This document shows, in pieces, positions 46,707-53,297 of a DNA stretch of 53,297 nucleotides (positions within the stretch are counted from its first letter, which is position 1; each line of letters starts with the position of its first letter). Location of the stretch: NCBI RefSeq assembly GCF_030814815.1, contig NZ_JAUSVR010000022.1, positions 1-53,297 of the forward strand, in the 5' to 3' direction. The notes under the pieces were generated by a model. That model was not told the DNA's origin and ran no database searches. It saw nothing but the letters and a program-made list of their open reading frames with translations. This DNA is from Ancylobacter amanitiformis (GTDB lineage: Bacteria > Pseudomonadota > Alphaproteobacteria > Rhizobiales > Xanthobacteraceae). Position numbers and translations under genes: made by a program.

Positions 46707-49058
46707 ATGTCCGCGGGACGGGTGGAAATTCTCGAGGAACTGGAACGCAAGGTCCGCTGGCTGGCGACCTGGACGATCCATAACGCCAACCATGTGCGAT
46801 CCAACACCGACGGGCTGAAGGTGGGCGGCCATCAGGCCTCCTCCGCCTCGCTCGCCACGATCATGACCGCGCTCTATTTCGCCGCGCTGCGGCCCGAGGA
46901 CCGGGTGGCGGTGAAGCCGCATGCCAGCCCGGTGTTCCACGCCATCCAGTACCTGTTCGGCAACCAGACCCGCGCCAAGCTGGAGAATTTCCGCGGCTAC
47001 AAGGGCGCGCAGTCCTATCCCTCCCGCACCAAGGACGTCGACGATGTCGACTTCTCCACCGGCTCGGTGGGGCTAGGGGTCGCGCAGACGTTGTTTGCCG
47101 CGCTGGTGCAGGACTATCTGCGGGCGAAAGACCTCGGCACCGCCCTGCCCGAGGGCAAGATGATCGCGCTGGTCGGCGATGCCGAGATGGACGAGGGCAA
47201 CATCTTCGAGGCGCTGCTGGAAGGCTGGAAGCACGGCCTGCGCAACGCCTGGTGGATCGTCGACTATAACCGCCAGAGCCTCGATGCCGTGGTGCGCGAG
47301 GGGTTGTGGGAGCGGTTCGAGAGCATCTTCCACAATTTCGGCTGGGACGTCGTCATTCTGAAATACGGACAGTTGCAGCAGGCCGCCTTCGCCGAGCCGG
47401 GCGGCGACGCGCTGCGCCACTGGATCGATACCTGCCCCAACCAGCTCTACTCGGTGCTGACCTTCCAGGGCGGCAAGGCGTGGCGCAAGCGCCTGATGGA
47501 CGATATCGGCGACCAGGGCGCGGTCACGGCGCTGATCGAGGCCCGCTCGGACGAGGAACTCGCGGCGCTCATGGCCAATCTCGGCGGCCACGACCTGCCC
47601 TCGCTGCTCGCCGCCTTCGAGGAAGCGCGCGCGCATGACCGGCCGGTCTGCTTCATCGCCTACACGATCAAGGGCTTCGGCCTGCCGCTCGCCGGGCACA
47701 AGGACAATCATGCCGGGCTGATGACCGCGGCGCAGGTGGAAAAGCTGCGCACCGAGCATCATGTGCGCAGCGGTCATGAATGGGACCGCTTCGAGGGCCT
47801 CTCGACGCCACCCGAGACGCTGGACGCCTTCCTCAAGGCCGCCCCGTTCAACGCGCGCGGCGCGCGGCGCTACCAGGCGCCCGCCATCGCGGTGCCAGCC
47901 ACGCTGCACGTGCCGCTTCAGCCCGCGATGTCGACCCAGCAGGGCTTCGGCCTGCTGCTGCACGAGATCGCCAAGCAGGACAGCCCGTTCGCCAGCCGCA
48001 TCGTCACCACCTCGCCCGATGTCACGGTCTCGACCAATCTCGGCGCCTTCGTGAACCGGCGCGGCCTGTTCGCGCGCGAGGAACTGGCCGACACGTTCAA
48101 GCGCGAACGCATCCCCTCCACCTTCAACTGGGAATTCTCGCCCAAGGGCCAGCACCTGGAACTCGGCATTGCCGAGATGAACCTGTTCATCATGCTCTCG
48201 GCGCTCGGCCTGTCGCATTTCCTGTTCGGCGAGCGGCTGCTGCCCGTCGGCACGCTGTACGATCCCTTCATCGAGCGCGGGCTCGATGCGCTGAACTATG
48301 CCTGCTACCAGGACGCCCGCTTCATCCTCGCCGCCACGCCCTCGGGGGTGACGCTGGCGCCGGAAGGCGGAGCGCACCAGTCCATCGCCACGCCGCTGAT
48401 CGGCATGGCGCAGGACGGGCTCGCCAGCTTCGAGCCGGCCTTCGTCGACGAACTCGCCGTGATCCTGCGCTTCGGCTTCGCGCACATGCAGCAGGATGAC
48501 GGCGGCTCCACCTACCTGCGCCTGTCCACCCGCTCCATCGAGCAGCCCAAGCGGAGCCTCGATGCCGGCCTCGCCGGCGACATCGTCAAGGGCGGCTACT
48601 GGATGCGCCCCCCCGGCCCGAACGCGCAGGTCGTGGTCGCCTATACGGGAGCGCTGGCGCCCGAGGCCATCGCGGCGGTCGGGCTGATCGCCGAGGACCG
48701 GCGCGATGTCGGCCTGCTCGCCGTCACCTCGGCCGATCGTCTTCATGGCGGCTGGACCGGCGCGCAGCGGGCACGCGAGGAGGGCGACCCGCCGGCGCGC
48801 AGCCATATCGAGACGCTGCTCGCCGAGGTGCCGCACGATTGCGCGCTGATCACCGTGATCGATGGCCATCCGGCCACGCTCGGCTGGCTCGGCTCGGTGT
48901 GGGGCCACCGTACCCGCGCGCTCGGCGTCGAGCATTTCGGCCAGACCGGAACGCTGCAGGATCTCTATCGCCATTACGGCATCGACGCCGAGGGCATCGC
49001 CCGCGCCGCGCAGGCCGTCGCGCCCGGCCGGCCGATCCGCCATCTGCGGGCGGTGTGA
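46707..49058 (+). CDS. AceE-like ThDP enzyme (pyruvate dehydrogenase E1/transketolase-like), stand-alone
   Basis: Thiamine-diphosphate enzyme of 783 residues resembling homodimeric pyruvate dehydrogenase E1, but about 100 residues shorter than E. coli AceE (887), mainly at the N-terminus. LKVGGHQASSASLATIMTALYF parallels the AceE GGHMASFQSSATIY segment. ThDP-Mg binding is in LVGDAEMDEGNIFEALLEG...WWIVDYNRQSLD. QGFGLLLHEIAK, LELGIAEMNLFIMLSALG and SIATPLIGMAQDGL belong to the pyrimidine and C-terminal domains. No lipoyl E2 or E3 gene is nearby. It is divergent from an Lrp-family regulator. It could be an alternative 2-oxo acid dehydrogenase E1 or a transketolase-like enzyme; the substrate is unknown. 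Confidence 0.85.
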   Translation: MSAGRVEILEELERKVRWLATWTIHNANHVRSNTDGLKVGGHQASSASLATIMTALYFAALRPEDRVAVKPHASPVFHAIQYLFGNQTRAKLENFRGYKGAQSYPSRTKDVDDVDFSTGSVGLGVAQTLFAALVQDYLRAKDLGTALPEGKMIALVGDAEMDEGNIFEALLEGWKHGLRNAWWIVDYNRQSLDAVVREGLWERFESIFHNFGWDVVILKYGQLQQAAFAEPGGDALRHWIDTCPNQLYSVLTFQGGKAWRKRLMDDIGDQGAVTALIEARSDEELAALMANLGGHDLPSLLAAFEEARAHDRPVCFIAYTIKGFGLPLAGHKDNHAGLMTAAQVEKLRTEHHVRSGHEWDRFEGLSTPPETLDAFLKAAPFNARGARRYQAPAIAVPATLHVPLQPAMSTQQGFGLLLHEIAKQDSPFASRIVTTSPDVTVSTNLGAFVNRRGLFAREELADTFKRERIPSTFNWEFSPKGQHLELGIAEMNLFIMLSALGLSHFLFGERLLPVGTLYDPFIERGLDALNYACYQDARFILAATPSGVTLAPEGGAHQSIATPLIGMAQDGLASFEPAFVDELAVILRFGFAHMQQDDGGSTYLRLSTRSIEQPKRSLDAGLAGDIVKGGYWMRPPGPNAQVVVAYTGALAPEAIAAVGLIAEDRRDVGLLAVTSADRLHGGWTGAQRAREEGDPPARSHIETLLAEVPHDCALITVIDGHPATLGWLGSVWGHRTRALGVEHFGQTGTLQDLYRHYGIDAEGIARAAQAVAPGRPIRHLRAV

Positions 49059-49076
49059 AGAGACTGAGCGACCGCA

Positions 49077-49111
49077 CCCTCTCCCCAATGGGGAGAGGGT
49101 TGGGGTGAGGG
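49077..49111. repeat. REP-like extragenic palindrome, copy 2
   Basis: CCCTCTCCCC (49077-49086), loop AAT, GGGGAGAGGG (49090-49099), then TTGGGGTGAGGG. Arms and trailing sequence are identical to the element at 27565-27600. It begins 18 bases after the AceE-like stop. Confidence 0.88.
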
Positions 49112-49150
49112 AAGCAGAGAATAAGTCGGATACCGCCCCTCAAAAAGAAA

Positions 49151-49177
49151 CGCGCCGGTCTTCGCGGGACCGGCGCG
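49151..49177 (-). terminator. Terminator of the NAD-formate dehydrogenase gene
   Basis: A 10-bp perfect stem CGCGCCGGTC / GACCGGCGCG with a 7-base loop. On the minus strand it is followed by TTTCTTTTTG, so it should end leftward transcripts from fdh, about 135 bases after its stop codon. Confidence 0.82.
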
Positions 49178-49273
49178 CAGTTGGCCAGACGCTCGCCAGC
49201 CAGACGGGCAGCCGCGCGCGTCGGGAAGGCACGGTGCGCGCCGTCCGAAGGACGCGCACCGCTGGAATGCCGG

Positions 49274-49330
49274 TCAGCCCGCCTTCTTGAACTCAGCCCG
49301 CCGTCCTGAACTCAGCCCGCCTTCTTGAAC
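49274..49330 (-). repeat. 19-bp tandem repeat, three copies, at the 3' end of fdh
   Basis: On the minus strand GTTCAAGAAGGCGGGCTGA occurs at 49330-49312, 49311-49293 (with two changes) and 49292-49274. The first copy encodes the last codons (F-K-K-A-G) and the stop; the other two lie in the 3' untranslated region. The unit looks like a duplication of the gene end. Confidence 0.93.
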
Positions 49331-50517
49331 TTGGCCGCCTCTTCCGAGCCGCCGGTCGCATTGCCCTTGGAATAGGAATGCGCGCCGGTGCCGGCGAGCG
49401 CGCCGCCCTGCACGATCAGGTATTCGTCGCGGATCGGCTGCCCCTCGAAGAAGGCTTCCAGGATCTCGCGCGTGCCGGCGGCATAGCGCGCCTGCGCGGT
49501 GAGCGAGGTGCCGGAAATATGCGGCGTCATGCCGTTCCACTTCATGGTGCGCCAGGGGTGATCGGCCGGCGCGGGCTGGGGGAACCACACGTCGCCCGCA
49601 TAGCCGGCGAGCTGCCCGCTTTCCAGCGCACGCACGATCGCGTCGCGGTCGGCCAGCTTGCCGCGTGCCGTGTTGACGATATAGGCGCCGCGCTTGAACA
49701 GCTTCAGCGTCTCGTCATTGATCATGTGCTCGGTTTCGGGATGCAGCGGCACGTTGAGCGTGACCACGTCGCAATGGGGATACATGTCCTCGCGCGTGTC
49801 GTGCCAGACGAGGTTCAGTTCCTTTTCCACCGCTTCCGGCAGGCGGTGGCGGTCGGTGTAGTGCAGCTTCACGTCGAAGGGCGCGAGGCGGCGCAGCACG
49901 GCGAGGCCGATGCGGCCGGCCGCGACCGAACCGACGGTCATCCCTTCGAGATCGTAGGAATGCGCGACGCAATCGGCAATGTTCCAGCCGCCCTTGCGCG
50001 CCCATTCATGCGAGGGGAGATAGTTGCGCACCAGCCCGAGGATCATCATCACCACGTGCTCGGCGACGCTGATCGAGTTGCAGTAGGTGACTTCCGCCAC
50101 CGTGATGTTGCGGTCGATCGCCGACTGAAGATCGACATGGTCCGAGCCGATGCCGGCGGTGAGCGCGAGCTTGAGGTTCTTCGCCTTGGCGATACGCTCG
50201 GGCGTCAGATAGGCCGGCCAGAACGGCTGGGAAATGACCACATCGGCATCGACCAGCTCCTTCTCGAACACCGAGTCCGGGCCGTCCTTGTCGGATGTCA
50301 CCACCAGCGTGTGGCCATTGGCTTCGAGATAGGTGCGCAGGCCCAGTTCGCCCGAGACCGAGCCCAGCAGCGTGCCGGGCACGAAGTCGATCGCCTTCGG
50401 CGTCGGCAGGGTCTGCCCGCCGGGATAATGATCGATCTTCGGCAGGTCGTCGCGGGCATAGGTCGTGGGGTAGCCGTCAACCGGATCGTCGTAGAGAACG
50501 CAGACAACCTTGGCCAT
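49312..50517 (-). CDS. fdh: NAD-dependent formate dehydrogenase (metal-free)
   Basis: Soluble D-2-hydroxyacid-dehydrogenase-family enzyme oxidising formate to CO2 with NAD, 401 residues. It starts MAKVVCVLYDDPVDGYPTTY and ends GTGAHSYSKGNATGGSEEAA..., closely matching Pseudomonas sp. 101 and Ancylobacter/Starkeya enzymes. Catalytic residues are visible: Asn in TYCNSI, Arg in NTARGKL, Gln in FPQPAP and His in TPHISG. The Rossmann motif is AAGRIG, with NAD-selecting Asp in YTDRHR. Compared with the Pseudomonas sequence as I recall it, three Cys are replaced (LNVPLHPE, GKLADRD, EILEAFFEG). ATG 50517 follows AGGAGATGTTCC. A same-strand LysR gene lies upstream. Confidence 0.96.
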   Translation of the reverse strand: MAKVVCVLYDDPVDGYPTTYARDDLPKIDHYPGGQTLPTPKAIDFVPGTLLGSVSGELGLRTYLEANGHTLVVTSDKDGPDSVFEKELVDADVVISQPFWPAYLTPERIAKAKNLKLALTAGIGSDHVDLQSAIDRNITVAEVTYCNSISVAEHVVMMILGLVRNYLPSHEWARKGGWNIADCVAHSYDLEGMTVGSVAAGRIGLAVLRRLAPFDVKLHYTDRHRLPEAVEKELNLVWHDTREDMYPHCDVVTLNVPLHPETEHMINDETLKLFKRGAYIVNTARGKLADRDAIVRALESGQLAGYAGDVWFPQPAPADHPWRTMKWNGMTPHISGTSLTAQARYAAGTREILEAFFEGQPIRDEYLIVQGGALAGTGAHSYSKGNATGGSEEAAKFKKAG

Positions 50518-50795
50518 GGAACATCTCCTCTCGTCAGGGTGAGCGGGGACGCTTCCGCCGCGGATAGCGGCAGATGGCTCAGCTTGCAAAGCCGGATCCT
50601 TCAGTACGGCCGCCCTTGGGGGCGCACCGCCTGATGCCCCGCGCACAGAGCGACGGGCGTCCTCCACATCGGCCGGCGTGCGGCGTGATCCCTGCCGCTT
50701 CGCCGTCGACATCAGTACAATGAGGAGTTAGCGCGCCGTGCTCAAATTGAAAGGGACAAAGGATTGATAGATAAAGCCAATCAAAAATCACTCAG
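50518..50795 (-). promoter_or_regulatory. AT-rich lysR-fdh gap with dyad GATTG-N11-CAATC
   Basis: A 278-base gap. The 60 bases nearest lysR are strikingly AT-rich for this genome. At 50762-50782 a perfect dyad GATTG-N11-CAATC has the spacing expected of a LysR-type recognition site. It lies about 245 bases upstream of fdh, so either the leader is long or this site is a distal one. The remaining part is GC-rich leader with no recognisable gene. Confidence 0.5.
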
Positions 50796-51719
50796 TTAAA
50801 AGATATTATCAATCAAACCTTGCCCCTCCGTCGCGTCCCGCGTCAGTGCCCGCACCAGTTTCAGCAACGCGGCGGCCACCGGGCTCAGCGGATCACGCTC
50901 GGACAGGACAAGGCCGATGGGCTGGGTGCGCACCGGCTCGACCAGCTCGATGGCGATGAGGTCGCTGGCATTGCCGAGCCCCTTGAAGCTCGCCTCGGGC
51001 ACGATGCTGGTCCAGGGCCCGCGCCGCACGAAGCTCCACACGCCCATGAAGGAATTGGTCTCGATCGCCGGCTGCGAGGCAAGCCCCGCCTCGGCCATCA
51101 CCTGATCGATGATGCGCCGGTTCTGCATGTCGGGGGTGAGCAGGCACAGCGGCTGCGCCGCCGCCTCCGCCCAGCGCAGCGTGCGCCGGCGCGCCAGCGG
51201 ATCGCCGGCCCGCGTCACGAACACATAGCGCTCGGTATAGAGCGGCACGCGGCGCACACGGTTCAGCGGCTCGTTGTCCAGATAGGTGATGCCGGCATCG
51301 AGATCGCGCTCATCGAGCCCGCGCTGGATCGCCGCCGAACTCAGGGTGAGCATCTGCACCGTCACATCCGGGTGCCGGTCGCGGAACGGCGCGAGCAAAG
51401 CCGGCGCGGCGGCGGTCGCCGCGGGAATGGCGCCCACCCGGAGCGTGCCGCTCAGCCGGCCGGAGGGGTCCGCCCGCTCCTGCCGCAGGCTCGCGTAATC
51501 CGCCGCGATCTGCCGTGCCCAGGCAAGCACCCGCTCCCCCTCGGCGGTAAAGCCGAGGAAACGGTGGCCGCGCACCACGATGGGCAGGCCGAGTTCCTCC
51601 TCCAGCTTGCGGATGCCGGTGGAAAGGGTCGGCTGCGAGACATGACAGGCCTCCGCCGCCCGGCCGAAATGCTTCTCGCGGGCCAGCGCGACCAGATAAT
51701 GCATCTGCCGGACGAACAT
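50796..51719 (-). CDS. LysR-family regulator upstream of fdh
   Basis: Regulator of 307 residues. HTH: MHYLVALAREKHFGRAAEACHVSQPTLSTGIRKLEEELGLPIVVRG. The effector domain follows (SGTLRVGAIPAATAAAPALLAPFRDRHPDVTVQMLTLSSAAIQRGL, LDAGITYLDNEPLNRV). It is same-strand with, and 278 bases upstream of, the NAD-formate dehydrogenase gene, the usual position for a formate/methanol-responsive activator, though the inducer is not shown by sequence. It ends TAA in the AT-rich gap. Confidence 0.93.
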   Translation of the reverse strand: MFVRQMHYLVALAREKHFGRAAEACHVSQPTLSTGIRKLEEELGLPIVVRGHRFLGFTAEGERVLAWARQIAADYASLRQERADPSGRLSGTLRVGAIPAATAAAPALLAPFRDRHPDVTVQMLTLSSAAIQRGLDERDLDAGITYLDNEPLNRVRRVPLYTERYVFVTRAGDPLARRRTLRWAEAAAQPLCLLTPDMQNRRIIDQVMAEAGLASQPAIETNSFMGVWSFVRRGPWTSIVPEASFKGLGNASDLIAIELVEPVRTQPIGLVLSERDPLSPVAAALLKLVRALTRDATEGQGLIDNIF

Positions 51720-51763
51720 CCGCCCCTCCTGTGACGCGCGCCGGGTGGCGCGGGCGGCCGTAT

Positions 51764-52729
51764 CTATTCCCGATCCTGTACAGGATCAAAATAGGCCGCG
51801 AGGCGCCGGCGGAAGGCTTTCGGCGTTTCGGCGAACAGCCGGGCATGCTGGCGCATCGCGGTGCGCACCAGCTTCGCCTGACGGGTCTCGATGGAAGCGG
51901 CGAGCGCGGCGCGCCAGGCCGGCTGGGTCGCCGGCTGGGTCTCGCGGATCTCGGCGCGGGAGGCGCGGCGCGGGGGCAGCGCCAGCAGGTCGTGCAGCAG
52001 AACCGCGTGATCGTGATGCGTGCCGAGCCGGTCGCGCAGCTTCTGCAATTCGTTCACCCAGAATGCGCCCAGCGCCGGCCAGGCCTCGCCGGCCAGTTCC
52101 ATCTGGTAGCGATGGGCAACGACAGCCTTGCGCAACGCGTGCAGGCTCTCCGGGTCGGCGGCATCGACCTTGCCGCCCAGCCGCCGGGCGCGGGCATATT
52201 CCACCGTCATCGCATCCAGCACGCGCCGCGGGCCGAGCGCGCCGGCCAGATCCCGGGCGCCGGCAGCGCAGGCCTCGATCAGCGCGGACAGTTCCTCGCG
52301 ATGCCGGCCGAGGCCCGCCTCCTGTCCGTCCGCGGCACGCGGCGCCAGCGCGCGGCCGGCGGCCCCCCGCACCGCCGGGGCGATGAGTTCCTGCTCGACC
52401 AGATCGTCGAGCGCCGCGCGCCGGGCGGCGGCATCCCGCGTCACCGACAGCCGGCCGGCGCCGGTGCCGAGCGCCCGGCCGAGCACGCGGGCGGCGGCAC
52501 GCTCCTCGCGCCCGCCGGCATGGCGGACAAGGCGCAGCAGCGCCCGCAACCGCTTGAACGCCTTGCGCACGTCATGCACCGCCTGGACCGGCTCCGCGAT
52601 GTCGAGCGCCCCGCGCGCCTGCGCCGCGGCATCTCCCAGCGCCCGCGCCAGCGCCGACATCGCCGCCTCAAGCCCGGCCGCGCCCTCGGGCGACGGTGAC
52701 GCAGAGCCGCCATGCACAAGTTCCGACAT
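51764..52729 (-). CDS. CHAD-domain protein
   Basis: Protein of about 321 residues made of one CHAD (conserved histidine alpha-helical) domain: VHDVRKAFKRLRALLRLVRHAGG at the start, then SLHALRKAVVAHRYQMELAG and LRDRLGTHHDHAVLLHDL with the conserved His and basic residues. CHAD proteins bind polyphosphate. ATG 52729 follows AGGAAATTCAG; the frame is open further upstream without similarity. A perfect 16-bp palindrome GATCCTGTACAGGATC (51772-51787) overlaps its last codons, 53 bases before the lysR start. Confidence 0.88.
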   Translation of the reverse strand: MSELVHGGSASPSPEGAAGLEAAMSALARALGDAAAQARGALDIAEPVQAVHDVRKAFKRLRALLRLVRHAGGREERAAARVLGRALGTGAGRLSVTRDAAARRAALDDLVEQELIAPAVRGAAGRALAPRAADGQEAGLGRHREELSALIEACAAGARDLAGALGPRRVLDAMTVEYARARRLGGKVDAADPESLHALRKAVVAHRYQMELAGEAWPALGAFWVNELQKLRDRLGTHHDHAVLLHDLLALPPRRASRAEIRETQPATQPAWRAALAASIETRQAKLVRTAMRQHARLFAETPKAFRRRLAAYFDPVQDRE

Positions 52730-52881
52730 CTGAATTTCCTTTGTTATTTTAACGACTTGCAGGCGAATTGCCGGTCCGGCGCGACGTTCCCATGACAAAA
52801 ACTATCCCATGCCCCTTTCCTTTGGCCATCCGGATTGCTAGATACCCGTCGTCGGCGGCGCCCAACGCCTTCCGGCTCTGA

Positions 52882-53207
<326 letters not shown>

Positions 53208-53297
53208 GCTCAGGACCTATTAATCTGCCTTGAGTTGTGATTCACAGTCTCCCTTGAGGAGGCTGGCATGGGTGATTTGTTCCTGCTGAGCGAGCGT
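53208..53297 (+). mobile_element. Left end of an IS5-type insertion sequence (cut by window edge)
   Basis: From about GGCTCAGGACCTATTAATC at 53208 the sequence no longer belongs to the recombinase. CTAG at 53204-53207 could be the target duplication. A transposase start follows at 53268. The right end lies outside the window, so the exact boundary is inferred. Confidence 0.65.
53268..53297 (+). CDS. IS5-family transposase, first ten codons
   Basis: ATG at 53268 after TTGAGGAGGCTGGC encodes MGDLFLLSER, the start I recall for IS5-family transposases of Rhizobiales. Only ten codons are inside the window, so the family call rests on that short match plus the adjoining IS-end-like sequence. Confidence 0.6.
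   Translation, partial: MGDLFLLSER

Overview
The window is high-GC DNA (about two thirds G+C by eye) from an alphaproteobacterium, most likely of the order Hyphomicrobiales (Rhizobiales), family Xanthobacteraceae or a close relative. Reasons: a BcsN-type cellulose locus, Rhizobiales-style extragenic palindromes, a FixK/FNR-type box, an alphaproteobacterial initiator tRNA, and an NAD-dependent formate dehydrogenase very like those I remember from Ancylobacter/Starkeya. The genus is inference.

Layout. 1-6273: 5' part of pntA (cut by the left edge), pyruvate kinase, a GNAT acetyltransferase, a YafK-type L,D-transpeptidase lipoprotein, an SCO1-type copper protein and an acyltransferase-3 membrane protein. 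6278-15991: a cellulose locus with divergent bcsN and the overlapping operon bcsA-bcsB-bcsZ-TPR gene, closed by a 21-bp perfect hairpin. 15992-28757: a selenocysteine/formate island. One minus-strand run reads fdoG-fdoH-fdoI-fdhE-selA-selB-selC. fdoG carries an in-frame UGA (Sec200) followed at once by a bacterial SECIS-like hairpin. Opposite lie a TlpA-like thioredoxin, a Tat-exported transglutaminase-like protein and selD, so selA, selB, selC and selD are all present.

28691-38177: HxlR regulator with a divergent quinone-reductase-like gene, an MFS exporter plus aldo-keto reductase, a TetR regulator, and a three-gene HlyD / fused ABC / ABC-2 exporter. 38384-45120: a FixK/FNR-like box ahead of a Zn alcohol dehydrogenase and a phosphoketolase, a 43-bp palindrome, then PepSY protein, cytochrome b561, response regulator and histidine kinase in one overlapping operon. 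45104-52729: DUF72 protein, Lrp-family regulator with a divergent stand-alone AceE-like ThDP enzyme, NAD-dependent formate dehydrogenase with a LysR regulator, and a CHAD protein. 52882-53297: initiator tRNA, the C-terminal remnant of a serine recombinase reading into that tRNA, and the left end of an IS5-type element that cuts it.

How it fits together. The cell can oxidise formate by two unrelated enzymes: a periplasmic, Tat-exported, membrane-anchored Mo/W selenoenzyme feeding quinones, and a soluble metal-free enzyme making NADH. Phosphoketolase, alcohol dehydrogenase and the FixK-like box suggest a low-oxygen carbon module. The selenocysteine island and the recombinase/IS junction at the tRNA are the parts most worth a second look.
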